Made by a program: the position numbers and the translations under genes. DNA of 9,857 nt from NCBI GenBank assembly GCA_030602145.1, contig JAUWAH010000052.1, forward strand, positions 1 through 9,857. Reading direction: 5' to 3'. How positions within the stretch are numbered: position 1 is the stretch's first letter; each line of letters opens with the position of its first letter. Positions 1-7,567 of the stretch are shown here, one piece after another. Below the pieces are notes generated by a model. It was given only the letters and a program-made list of their open reading frames with translations. It made no database searches and was not told the DNA's origin. This DNA is from Desulfobulbus sp. (GTDB lineage Bacteria > Desulfobacterota > Desulfobulbia > Desulfobulbales > Desulfobulbaceae).

Positions 1-38
1 CTTCATTGTGAGTTGGTGGCAAGAGGATGCAGTGAACT

Positions 39-2084
39 GTGCACAAACCTACCTGTTTGAGCAATCAACCGTTCGAAATCGTCTCCGACTTCACCCCCTC
101 CGGAGACCAGCCGGGGGCCATTGACCGGCTTGCCGCCAACATTGAGGCCGGTGTCAGGGAGCAGATCCTGCTTGGGGTGACCGGCTCGGGCAAGACCTTC
201 ACCATGGCCCAGGTGGTGGCCCGGGTGCAGCGGCCCACCCTGGTGATGGCGCCCAACAAAACCCTGGCGGCCCAGTTGTTTGCCGAGTTCCGGGAACTGT
301 TTCCCCACAACGCGATCGAGTATTTCGTCTCCTACTACGACTACTACCAGCCCGAGGCCTACATCCCGGCCTCGGACACCTACATCGAGAAGGACTCGTC
401 GATCAACGACGCCATCGACAAGATGCGCCACTCGGCCACCCGCTCACTGCTCACCCGGCGCGATGTGCTGATCGTGGCTTCGGTCTCCTGCATTTACGGC
501 CTCGGCTCGCCCGAGGAGTACCGGGACATGCACCTCTTCCTTCGCGTCGGCGTCGATCAGCCCATGGAGGAGGTGCTGAGGCGGCTGGCTTTCATGCTCT
601 ACGAGCGCAACGAGTATTCCTTCCATCGTGGCACCTTCCGGGTGCGGGGCGACGTGCTCGACATCTTCCCTGCCCATGAGGAGGAACGGGCGGTGCGGGT
701 CGAATTCTTCGGCGACACCATCGACTCGATTGCCGTCATCGACCCGCTGCGCGGTGTGGTGCTGGCCGATGTCGAAGAGATGGCCATCTTTCCCGGCAGC
801 CACTTCGTCACCAGTCAGGACAACCTCAAGACGGCCATGCGTTCCATCCAGGACGAGTTGCAGGTACGGTTGGCCGAACTGCAGGCGGAGAACCGGCTGG
901 TCGAGGCCCAGCGGCTCGAGCAGCGCACCCTGTTCGACCTGGAAATGATCGGCGAGTTGGGCTACTGCAACGGCATCGAGAACTACAGCCGCCATCTCAC
1001 CGGCAAGCCGGCCGGGGTGCCGCCGCCCAACCTGCTCGACTACTTTCCCGACGACTACCTGTTGTTCATCGACGAGTCGCACATCGGCGTGCCCCAGATC
1101 GGCGGCATGTTCAACGGCGACCGTTCGCGCAAGCAGACCCTGGTCAATTACGGCTTTCGCCTGCCCTCGGCCCTGGACAACCGACCGCTGCGCTTCGACG
1201 AATTCGAGCATCGTATCCATCAGGTGGTCTACGTGTCCGCCACCCCCGGCCCCTACGAACTCAAACACGCCGGCGACCGGGTGGTCGAGCAACTCATCCG
1301 GCCCACCGGCCTGCTCGATCCCCACATCGAGGTCCGGCCCGCCTCCACCCAGGTCGACGATCTCCTTGAAGAGATCCGCAGCCGGGCCGAACGCAACGAG
1401 GCGGTGCTGGTCACCACCCTGACCAAGCGGATGGCCGAGGATCTGACCCGCTATTACGAGGAATTGGGTGTTCGGGTGCGCTATCTCCACTCCGACATCA
1501 AGACCCTGGAGCGAGTCGAGTTGATCCGCGACCTGCGCCAGCGTCACTACGATGTGCTGATCGGCATTAACTTGTTGCGGGAAGGTCTCGATATTCCGGA
1601 AGTATCCCTTGTTGCCGTGCTTGACGCCGACAAAGAGGGTTTTTTACGCTCGCAACGCTCCCTGGTGCAGACCTGCGGCCGGGCGGCCCGCAACGCCGCG
1701 GGCACGGTCATCCTCTACGCCGATCAGGTGACCCCCTCGATGCGGGCCACCATCGAAGAAACCAACCGGCGGCGAACCATCCAGGAGGCATACAACCGCG
1801 ACCATGGCATCACTCCGCAGACCATCATGTCGGAGATCAAGGATACCATGGCCCAGCATCTCAAGGCCTCGGGCTGGATGGGCGGCGAGGATGCGGCCGG
1901 CCGGCCGGTCCCGGTGACGGCCGAACCCGAAATCGTCTATCACAGTGTTGCCGAGATCCAGCGCGAAATCGGTGAGTTGGAGAAAAAAATGCAGGAAGCG
2001 GCCCGGCAGTTGGCCTTCGAGGAGGCCGCCGGTTACCGTGACCGGATCAAGGAACTTAAAATGATGGAGTTGGCAGTTGGCTGA
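39..2084 (+). CDS. uvrB: UvrABC excinuclease subunit B
   Basis: UvrB is the damage-verifying helicase-like subunit of bacterial nucleotide excision repair. It is loaded onto DNA by UvrA and then recruits UvrC for incision. The 681-residue product is close to the usual length of about 670. Visible features in order are the N-terminal [13 protein letters not shown] segment, the Walker A motif GVTGSGKT (residues 46-53), the beta-hairpin region [16 protein letters not shown] (about 95-110), the DESH Walker B box (345-348), [19 protein letters not shown] (from 514), the helicase motif VI region QTCGRAARN (from 544), and a C-terminal UVR motif that binds UvrC (about 638-678). The reading frame opens at a GTG at 39, preceded by AGAGGA at 22-27. 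A TTG at 57, beginning MSNQPFEIV, is an alternative start. The 3' end overlaps the acyltransferase gene by 8 bases, so the two are probably co-transcribed. Motif VI has QTCGRAARN where QTIGRAARN is more common, a mild variation. Identification is secure. Confidence 0.98.
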   Translation: MHKPTCLSNQPFEIVSDFTPSGDQPGAIDRLAANIEAGVREQILLGVTGSGKTFTMAQVVARVQRPTLVMAPNKTLAAQLFAEFRELFPHNAIEYFVSYYDYYQPEAYIPASDTYIEKDSSINDAIDKMRHSATRSLLTRRDVLIVASVSCIYGLGSPEEYRDMHLFLRVGVDQPMEEVLRRLAFMLYERNEYSFHRGTFRVRGDVLDIFPAHEEERAVRVEFFGDTIDSIAVIDPLRGVVLADVEEMAIFPGSHFVTSQDNLKTAMRSIQDELQVRLAELQAENRLVEAQRLEQRTLFDLEMIGELGYCNGIENYSRHLTGKPAGVPPPNLLDYFPDDYLLFIDESHIGVPQIGGMFNGDRSRKQTLVNYGFRLPSALDNRPLRFDEFEHRIHQVVYVSATPGPYELKHAGDRVVEQLIRPTGLLDPHIEVRPASTQVDDLLEEIRSRAERNEAVLVTTLTKRMAEDLTRYYEELGVRVRYLHSDIKTLERVELIRDLRQRHYDVLIGINLLREGLDIPEVSLVAVLDADKEGFLRSQRSLVQTCGRAARNAAGTVILYADQVTPSMRATIEETNRRRTIQEAYNRDHGITPQTIMSEIKDTMAQHLKASGWMGGEDAAGRPVPVTAEPEIVYHSVAEIQREIGELEKKMQEAARQLAFEEAAGYRDRIKELKMMELAVG

Positions 2085-2769
2085 TTTTTGGTATAGATGT
2101 TCGTTGGTGGTGGCGCCTGCCGTCGTGCACGGGCTGCTTCGGGTCTGGTTCGGCACCTGCCGGGTCAAGGTCAGGGGTGACGGCTCCCTCAGGGAATTTG
2201 TCGAGGGTGGCGGCAAGGGGATAGCCGCTTTCTGGCACTACTCGTTCCTGTTCCTGTTTTCTTTTTTCAGGACCTTTCGCGCCGCAGTCATGGTCAGCGG
2301 TTCCAGGGACGGCGAATACATCGCCCGGCTGGCGCAGTTGATGGGGCAGGTCCCGGTGCGGGGTTCCTCCAATCGGGGTGGCGTCAGGGCCCTGCGCGAC
2401 ATGATCGCCAAGTTGCGATCGGGTCTTAACGGGGCCGTGGTGGCCGACGGCTCCCAGGGACCGGCCCGCAAAGCCCAACCCGGCTGCATCCTCATGGCCA
2501 GCAAGACCGGCATGCCGATCTTTCCGGTGGCCTGGGCAGCGGATCGGGTTGTGTTCTTCAACAGTTGGGACCGAACCGCGGTTCCCCTGCCCTTTGCCCG
2601 CATCGTGGTCAGGGTCGGCGAACCGATTTGGGTCCCCGCCGATATCGACGCCGACCAGGTGGAGATGTTTCGCCGGGAGTTGGAGTATCGGCTCAACCGG
2701 GTGTACCAGGCCGCCTGGCACGAGGTCGGCCGGCGAGCGCACGATGATGGCAGGCGTTTAGGGGTTTAG
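2077..2769 (+). CDS. DUF374-family lysophospholipid acyltransferase
   Basis: This is a predicted inner-membrane-associated acyltransferase of the DUF374 (lysophospholipid acyltransferase-like) family, 230 residues. Such proteins are thought to transfer acyl chains to lipid or lipid A-type acceptors; the exact substrate here is unknown. The sequence shows a hydrophobic N-terminus (residues 10-30), the AFWHYS segment with the likely catalytic histidine H54, SGSRDGE (74-80), RGSSNRGG (95-102), ADGSQGP (123-129) and [18 protein letters not shown] (about 134-151). All follow the family order. The family usually has PDGPRGP, so ADGSQGP is a variant at a normally well-kept loop. The classical HX4D motif is absent, which is normal for this family. 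The likely start is a TTG at 2077, 7 bases after GGAG, inside the 3' end of uvrB, so translation is probably coupled. The stop codon lies in the left arm of a downstream inverted repeat. Confidence 0.88.
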   Translation: MADFWYRCSLVVAPAVVHGLLRVWFGTCRVKVRGDGSLREFVEGGGKGIAAFWHYSFLFLFSFFRTFRAAVMVSGSRDGEYIARLAQLMGQVPVRGSSNRGGVRALRDMIAKLRSGLNGAVVADGSQGPARKAQPGCILMASKTGMPIFPVAWAADRVVFFNSWDRTAVPLPFARIVVRVGEPIWVPADIDADQVEMFRRELEYRLNRVYQAAWHEVGRRAHDDGRRLGV

Positions 2770-2821
2770 ACTGTCGGGTGTTCAGGGCGACAGCTAACCA
2801 ACCGAAGAGACGACAGTCTAA
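2766..2821 (+). repeat. Inverted repeat with a competing third arm before cbiA
   Basis: An 11-bp perfect inverted repeat pairs TTAGACTGTCG (2766-2776) with CGACAGTCTAA (2811-2821). A second CGACAG at 2788-2793 can pair with the same left arm CTGTCG (2771-2776). Two mutually exclusive hairpins are therefore possible: a small one with an 11-nt loop and a large one with a 34-nt loop. The left arm includes the stop codon of the acyltransferase gene. There is no U tract directly after either stem, so it is not a standard Rho-independent terminator. Its role, whether attenuation, mRNA end protection or a protein-binding palindrome, cannot be told from the sequence. Confidence 0.6.
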
Positions 2822-2826
2822 TAACT

Positions 2827-2832
2827 TATAAT
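2827..2832 (+). promoter_or_regulatory. Possible -10 element for cbiA
   Basis: TATAAT stands at 2827-2832 in an otherwise GC-rich region, just before the first possible GTG start of the amidotransferase gene. No convincing -35 hexamer lies 16-18 bases upstream (GAAGAG at 2804-2809), so the promoter assignment is weak. If it is used, transcription would start near 2839 and translation would begin at GTG 2842 or ATG 2860 rather than GTG 2833. Confidence 0.35.
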
Positions 2833-4221
2833 GTGGTCAGTGTGGAAAAAGTCAGAAGCATGGTCCTGGCCGGACTGAGTGGCGGATCGGGAAAATCGGT
2901 GGTCTCGGTGGGGCTGATTGCCGCCCTGAAGAATCGGGGCGGCGCAGTGGCGCCCTTCAAGAAGGGTCCGGACTACATCGATGCCGGCTGGATGAGCAAG
3001 GCCGCCGGCCAGCCCTGCTACAACCTCGACCCCTACCTGATGGAACCAGAAGCCATCGTCACCACCTTCCAGCGTCATATCGCCGGCTGCCGCTTCGCCG
3101 TGGTCGAGGGCAACCGGGGCATCTTCGACGGCGTCAACGCCAGCGGCGAGTTTTCCACCGCCGAATTGGCGCGGCTGCTGGATCTCCCCGTGTTGCTGGT
3201 GATTAACTGCTCGAAAACCACCCGCACCGTGGCGGCCCAGGCCCTCGGCTGCCAGGCCTTCGACCCGGGCATTCCCTTTGCCGGCGTCATCCTCAACCAG
3301 ATCGCCACCAGTCGACACGAGACAATCATCCGTCAATCCCTGGAACGGTACACCGACATGGCCGTCTTGGGGATCATGCCCCGCCTCACCCGGGACATTT
3401 TCCCCATGCGCCATCTAGGCGTGACGCCCCATCAGGAATACGCAGCGGCAGCCGAGGCCGTGGCCAGCCTGGCAGCCCTGGCGGAAACCCATTTCGACCT
3501 TGATGCGATCATCGCCGCGATGCGTCCGGTGATCCCCTTGCCGGTGAACCGGTCCGGACACACCGCCTCCGGACCGACCATCGGTGTCCTCCGCGACGCC
3601 GCCTTCCAATTCTATTATGAGGAAAACCTGGAGGCATTGACAGCAGCCGGGGCCCGGCTGGTGATGATCGACGCCCTCCATTCCGCCGCACTGCCGGATC
3701 GTCTCGACGGTCTCTATATCGGCGGCGGCTTTCCCGAAACCAGTGCCCGGCAGTTGGCCGATAACGCCAGTTTCCGCCGGTCGGTCCGGGAGGCGGTCGA
3801 TACCGGTTTACCGGTCTATGCCGAGTGCGGCGGCCTGATCTTCCTGGGCCGTTCCATCCTCCTCGGCGACCAGGAATACCCACTGGCCGGCGTCTTTCCG
3901 GTCACCTTCGCCATCGGCGCCAAGCCGCAGGCCCACGGCTATTCCACCTTCGTCGTCGAGGGCAGCAACAGCTTCTATCCCGTCGGTACCCGAATAAAGG
4001 GTCACGAATTCCGCTATTCCATCGTCCATCACTGGGACGGAGCAGCCGACGAACTGGTCCTCGCCATGGAACGGGGGACCGGCTTTTTCGGCGGCCGCGA
4101 CGGCCTGGTCAAGCACAACACCCTGGCCCTCTACACCCATGTGCTGGCCTCGGGAACCCCCCAGTGGGTCGAAGGATTCATGGCCGCTGCCCGTCGTTTC
4201 GCCGCCACCGGGCGGAGTTGA
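2833..4221 (+). CDS. cbiA: Cobyrinate a,c-diamide synthase-type glutamine amidotransferase
   Basis: This is a CbiA/CobB-family enzyme, which uses ATP and glutamine to amidate carboxylates on a corrin or related tetrapyrrole; in cobalamin synthesis these are the a and c side chains. It acts in the cytoplasm. Numbered from GTG 2833 (462 aa), the N-terminal dethiobiotin-synthase-like P-loop is GLSGGSGKS (14-22). It is followed by FKKGPDYIDAGWM (42-54), CYNLDPYLM (62-70) and VEGNRGIFDG (91-100). The C-terminal class-I glutamine amidotransferase domain has IGGGFPE (296-302), the nucleophile C332 in YAECGG, GHEFRYS (390-396) and H436 in YTHV. All key motifs are present. The more typical start is ATG 2860, giving MVLAGLSGGSGKS and 453 aa. 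No other cobalamin genes are in the window. The dissimilatory sulfite reductase-linked paralogue DsrN, a siroheme amidase, belongs to the same family and cannot be excluded in a sulfate reducer. Confidence 0.9.
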   Translation: MVSVEKVRSMVLAGLSGGSGKSVVSVGLIAALKNRGGAVAPFKKGPDYIDAGWMSKAAGQPCYNLDPYLMEPEAIVTTFQRHIAGCRFAVVEGNRGIFDGVNASGEFSTAELARLLDLPVLLVINCSKTTRTVAAQALGCQAFDPGIPFAGVILNQIATSRHETIIRQSLERYTDMAVLGIMPRLTRDIFPMRHLGVTPHQEYAAAAEAVASLAALAETHFDLDAIIAAMRPVIPLPVNRSGHTASGPTIGVLRDAAFQFYYEENLEALTAAGARLVMIDALHSAALPDRLDGLYIGGGFPETSARQLADNASFRRSVREAVDTGLPVYAECGGLIFLGRSILLGDQEYPLAGVFPVTFAIGAKPQAHGYSTFVVEGSNSFYPVGTRIKGHEFRYSIVHHWDGAADELVLAMERGTGFFGGRDGLVKHNTLALYTHVLASGTPQWVEGFMAAARRFAATGRS

Positions 4222-4223
4222 CC

Positions 4224-4245
4224 CGCTCAGGGAGCGTAGCCGCTC
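4224..4245 (+). repeat. Three-arm short hairpin set after cbiA
   Basis: Directly after the cbiA stop codon, CGCTC (4224-4228), GAGCG (4232-4236) and CGCTC (4241-4245) follow each other with loops of 3 and 4 bases. The central arm can pair with either flank. There is no U run, so it is not a standard terminator. It may stabilise the 3' end of the upstream mRNA or be chance. Confidence 0.3.
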
Positions 4246-4276
4246 TGGCAACACGAACAATTCCGCCCGCTGTCTT

Positions 4277-4305
4277 TTGACATCCATCCCCGTGGCCTCT
4301 ATAAT
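4277..4305 (+). promoter_or_regulatory. Perfect sigma70 consensus promoter
   Basis: TTGACA (4277-4282) and TATAAT (4300-4305) are separated by exactly 17 bases (4283-4299). Both hexamers and the spacing match the housekeeping sigma70 consensus without a mismatch, which is rare in GC-rich DNA and unlikely by chance. Transcription should start near 4312, upstream of the kinase/HD-GYP operon. The -10 box includes the first two bases of the ATG at 4304, so that ATG would not be in a transcript from this promoter. Confidence 0.8.
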
Positions 4306-6304
4306 GGGGACAACCTTTCCTTTTTCCTCTTCCCGGACCGTTGCCGCCGTGTTGAACGCTTTGCCCGTCCTCATCGCCATTCTTTTCCTTCCCCTGCCGG
4401 CGGCCGCCGCCGATGGCACGGTGGTTGTTATCATCCCGTGGCTCCTGCTTCTGACCGTGGCGGTGCTCGCCGGTCTGGGTGTCCTGCGGTTGCGGCGGCT
4501 ACAGCGGGATAACGGCGAATTGTCGGCTCGGTTACGATTGGCCGAACTGACCGTTGAACAAACGCCTTTGGCCATCCTCGATCTGGACGGCGAAGGCCGT
4601 GTGCTCGCCGCCAATCGAATGGCCCGAACGGTCTGGCGGGATTCCCGCCTGCTCGGCATGCATCTTGCCCACCTTCGCCCGGAAATGGACGGCCAAGCGT
4701 TTCTCGCCGATTTACGTCAAGCGCATGGAGCCACCACTGTCGAGCCCGATCAGGCTGTGTCCGGTCGCCTCGCCTTCGATTCCGGCGAACTGCTTGCCCT
4801 TGCCGATGCCACCGGCCGGACCAGGGCTGTCTGGTTCGATCGGCCGAGGGGTGACAAACCGATCGCCGACGATGTCGCCTCGTTGGCCGAGGCCTCAGCC
4901 AGCCGGATGAAAAGCGAGTTCATCGCCAATATCAACCACGAGGTACGCACGCCGATGAACGCCATCATCGGCTACACCGAGATGCTGGCCAACGCCCCCC
5001 TCGGCCCCAAGGAGAAACGATTTGTCGGCATCATCCACAAAAGCAGCATGGCGTTGGTCTCGATCTTTAACGATATCATGGAGTTGTCAAAAATCGATTC
5101 CGGTCGGCTCCAGATCATGGCCTCCACGGTACGACTCCAGGCGATCATCGATGAGGTGATGGGGTTGTTCAGAGACCTGGCCGAAGAGAAGGGAATCGAA
5201 CTCTCCAGCCGTATAGACCCCCACTTACCCCTCTCCTTTGTCTGCGACGGCGTCCGGCTCAAACAAATTCTTCAGAATCTGGTCGGCAATGCCATTAAGT
5301 TTACCCACGAGGGAACGGTGACATTGATGGCCGACGGAGCGCCTTCAACCGATAAGCCAGGCTGCTTTGACCTGCGCTTTGTGGTTGAAGACACCGGCAT
5401 CGGCATCCCCGAGTCGGACCAGAAGAAGATTTTCGAATTGTTTCGCCAACGCGAGGATGTCATCACCAAGCAATACGGCGGCGTCGGTCTGGGCCTGACC
5501 CTGTGCAGTCGCCTGGTAGCCATGATGGGTGGCCGAATCGACCTGGCGAGCGAGGTGGGCAAGGGAACGCGGTTCACCGTCTTTCTCGAGCGCATCTTGG
5601 TGGCGGCATCGGCCGTTGCCGAATCGGCCGCCGGTGACCCTATCCAGGCGGGTGAACGGAAACTGCTGGTGGTCGACGATGTCGATCTGATCAAGGATGT
5701 CTTTGTCGACTATTTCCAGGATACCCCATACCGGATCCTCACCGCCGGCAGCGGTGACGAAGCCCTGGCCGTGGCCCGGTCCGAACGCCCGGACCTCATT
5801 TTCATGGACCTGAACCTGACCGGCAGGGACGGCCGCAGTGTCACCGCCGAACTGCGTCGCACTCCCGAAATTGCCGATATTCCCGTGGTGGTGATGACCG
5901 GCGAGATGCTGGAGGAAAACGATTACCATCCCCTGTTCGATGATTTCCTGCAAAAACCATTTCGCCTCGAAGCACTCAAGGACATCATCGTCCACCATGT
6001 GCGCCCCGTCACCGAACCGGACGAACAGATTGCCGAGGATGGTGACGGACCACTCACCGGCCTGTTGGCCGCCGTCTGGACGGAAGATCTTGAAACCTTG
6101 CGTCGGCAGGCGGTCTTTTCCGGCAGTCTCGCCGATGCCGCTGCATTGGGTGCAGCCATGCAGCAGCAGGGGATGACGAACAACCAGCCGTCCCTGACCA
6201 CCCTGGGCGAGGAATTGCTGCTCCATGCCCAGGAACCCAACATCCTGGGTGTCGATCGCCTCATGGCACGACTCGCCCACATCTCTCCCCGTATTGCACC
6301 ATGA
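4304..6304 (+). CDS. Membrane hybrid sensor histidine kinase
   Basis: This hybrid two-component kinase of 666 residues (numbered from ATG 4304) has an N-terminal hydrophobic stretch, a signal peptide or first helix ending around PAAAADG (about 31-38). A membrane helix follows (about 40-64), with almost no periplasmic loop, so sensing is probably cytoplasmic or within the membrane. Next come a PAS-like segment (about 80-130), HisKA with H212 in NHEVRTPMN, and HATPase_c with N329 (N box), DTGIGIPE (from D363) and GGVGLGL (from G392). A receiver follows with D502 in LIFMDLNL and the conserved K in QKPF. The last 100 or so residues form a helical tail that lacks an Hpt histidine motif. The consensus promoter covers the ATG at 4304, so the real start may be GTG 4349 or TTG 4352, which keep the hydrophobic segment; none has a strong ribosome-binding site. 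The stop overlaps the next ATG (ATGA). Confidence 0.92.
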   Translation: MGTTFPFSSSRTVAAVLNALPVLIAILFLPLPAAAADGTVVVIIPWLLLLTVAVLAGLGVLRLRRLQRDNGELSARLRLAELTVEQTPLAILDLDGEGRVLAANRMARTVWRDSRLLGMHLAHLRPEMDGQAFLADLRQAHGATTVEPDQAVSGRLAFDSGELLALADATGRTRAVWFDRPRGDKPIADDVASLAEASASRMKSEFIANINHEVRTPMNAIIGYTEMLANAPLGPKEKRFVGIIHKSSMALVSIFNDIMELSKIDSGRLQIMASTVRLQAIIDEVMGLFRDLAEEKGIELSSRIDPHLPLSFVCDGVRLKQILQNLVGNAIKFTHEGTVTLMADGAPSTDKPGCFDLRFVVEDTGIGIPESDQKKIFELFRQREDVITKQYGGVGLGLTLCSRLVAMMGGRIDLASEVGKGTRFTVFLERILVAASAVAESAAGDPIQAGERKLLVVDDVDLIKDVFVDYFQDTPYRILTAGSGDEALAVARSERPDLIFMDLNLTGRDGRSVTAELRRTPEIADIPVVVMTGEMLEENDYHPLFDDFLQKPFRLEALKDIIVHHVRPVTEPDEQIAEDGDGPLTGLLAAVWTEDLETLRRQAVFSGSLADAAALGAAMQQQGMTNNQPSLTTLGEELLLHAQEPNILGVDRLMARLAHISPRIAP

Positions 6305-7365
6305 CCAGAAAAAAGCCCCTCATCTTCATCGTCGACGATGTGCCCGAGAATATCCAAATCGCCATCTCACATCTCAAGGAATTGGACTGCGATTTTGCCT
6401 ATGCCACCTCCGGCGAGCAGGCCCTTGAGCGGATCGGCGCCACCCGGCCGCAACTGATTCTCATGGATGTGATGATGCCGGGCATGAGCGGCTTTCAGGC
6501 CGTGGAGGAGTTGGCCAAGAACGAGGCCACCTGTTCCATTCCTGTGATCTTTCTCACCGCCCGGGCAGAATCCGAGGATGTGGTGCGGGGATTCAAACTG
6601 GGCGGCGTCGACTACGTCACCAAGCCGTTCAAGGGGGTGGAGTTGCGCTCCCGGGTGCGCAACCATCTGGAACTGCACGCCTACCGGAGCAACCTCGAGC
6701 GGCTGGTGGACGAGCGCAGCCGGGAGGCGGAACTGCTCAAGGATGTGATCATCGAGGCCATGGGCGAATTGGCCGAGTATCGTGATCCTGAAACCGGCAG
6801 CCACATCCACCGTACCCGCGCCTATGTGCAACTGCTCGCCGAGACCGTGGTAGGCCTCGGCCGGTATCGGGAAACCTTGACCAGGGAATATATCACCCTG
6901 CTCTGGAAATCGGCGCCGCTCCACGATATCGGCAAAGTGGCCATCCGCGATTCCATCCTGCTCAAGCCGGGCAAGCTGACCCCGGAAGAGTTCGATGAGA
7001 TGAAGAAACATACCCTGTTTGGCGAGGAAGTCATTGCCAACCTCGAACAGATGGCCGGCCAACCGACCTCCTTTCTCAGTTGCGCCAAGGACATTGCCGG
7101 CAGCCACCATGAAAAGTATGACGGCAGCGGCTATCCCAGGGGTCTTGCCGGCGAAACCATCCCCCTGGCCGGACGGATCATGGCCGTGGCCGATGTCTAC
7201 GACGCTCTCATCTCCAAACGGGTCTACAAGAATTCGATGTCCCACGAGGAGGCCATGACCATCATGGTTGACGGCAGGGGAAGCCACTTCGACCCGATCC
7301 TGATCGACGCCTTTCTCGAAGTCGAACCACATTTCAGGCAGATTGCCGCCAACAACCTCGACTGA
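6301..7365 (+). CDS. Response regulator with HD-GYP c-di-GMP phosphodiesterase domain
   Basis: This is a cytoplasmic response regulator of 354 residues in the RpfG-like class. It joins a receiver to an HD-GYP domain that hydrolyses the second messenger cyclic di-GMP. The receiver (about 7-120) keeps the acidic pair in FIVDDVPEN, the phospho-acceptor D56 in LILMDVMMPG, and K108 in VTKPF. A helical linker (about 125-155) leads into the HD-GYP domain, with DPETGSHIHR (162-171), the metal-binding HD pair (H208, D209) in PLHDIGKVA, H269/H270 followed by EKYDGSGYP with GYP at 277-279, and ADVYDAL (297-303). All hallmark residues are present, so the enzyme should be active. It overlaps the hybrid kinase by four bases (ATGA), which makes it the likely phosphorylation target or output of that kinase. 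No clear terminator follows. The input signal and the controlled process, such as biofilm or motility, are not visible. Confidence 0.95.
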   Translation: MTRKKPLIFIVDDVPENIQIAISHLKELDCDFAYATSGEQALERIGATRPQLILMDVMMPGMSGFQAVEELAKNEATCSIPVIFLTARAESEDVVRGFKLGGVDYVTKPFKGVELRSRVRNHLELHAYRSNLERLVDERSREAELLKDVIIEAMGELAEYRDPETGSHIHRTRAYVQLLAETVVGLGRYRETLTREYITLLWKSAPLHDIGKVAIRDSILLKPGKLTPEEFDEMKKHTLFGEEVIANLEQMAGQPTSFLSCAKDIAGSHHEKYDGSGYPRGLAGETIPLAGRIMAVADVYDALISKRVYKNSMSHEEAMTIMVDGRGSHFDPILIDAFLEVEPHFRQIAANNLD

Positions 7366-7541
7366 CGGGTTCCTTTGGCCACTCCCCGACTCCCCTGCCC
7401 TGGTCATCCCGAAAGAATGAAGGTCAAATCCTGCTTTTGCTTGTTTCCGTGTTGACGCACACAAACAGGAGAACACCATGAAAACAAACCAGACACCAAG
7501 TTCAACTTCCGGCTCCAGGACTTTCCCAAAACCTCGATTAA

Positions 7542-7556
7542 AATTACATTGTAATT
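7542..7556. promoter_or_regulatory. Palindrome upstream of brnT, possible BrnA operator
   Basis: AATTAC (7542-7547) and GTAATT (7551-7556) form a 6-bp palindrome around ATT, twelve bases before the likely brnT start at 7568. BrnA antitoxins repress their own operons by binding palindromes in this position, so this is a candidate operator. No good -35/-10 pair was seen around it. The assignment is inference from position and symmetry. Confidence 0.35.
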
Positions 7557-7567
7557 ATCATGTGACC

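Noticed and set aside
444..1547. Long minus-strand open frame opposite uvrB
   Set aside because: It is the antisense shadow of a secure, GC-rich coding gene; its translation has no family features.
2770..2832. Cobalamin riboswitch upstream of cbiA
   Set aside because: The gap is only about 60 bases and no B12-box-like GCCACTG was seen; cobalamin riboswitches are much larger.
4139..4303. N-terminal extension of the kinase from an ATG inside cbiA
   Set aside because: The added residues are proline-, serine- and arginine-rich out-of-frame cbiA sequence, and the consensus promoter lies downstream of that start.
5345..6280. Long minus-strand open frame opposite the hybrid kinase
   Set aside because: It lies wholly within the kinase HATPase/receiver coding region and shows no domain of its own.
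7399..7424. Possible second copy of the GTCATTCCCG repeat (GGTCATCCCGAAAG)
   Set aside because: Only a short, imperfect match without a pairing arm; not enough to call a repeat copy.
7366..7477. Terminator or promoter after the HD-GYP gene
   Set aside because: No hairpin with U tract was found, and the TTGACG at 7452 has no matching -10 element.
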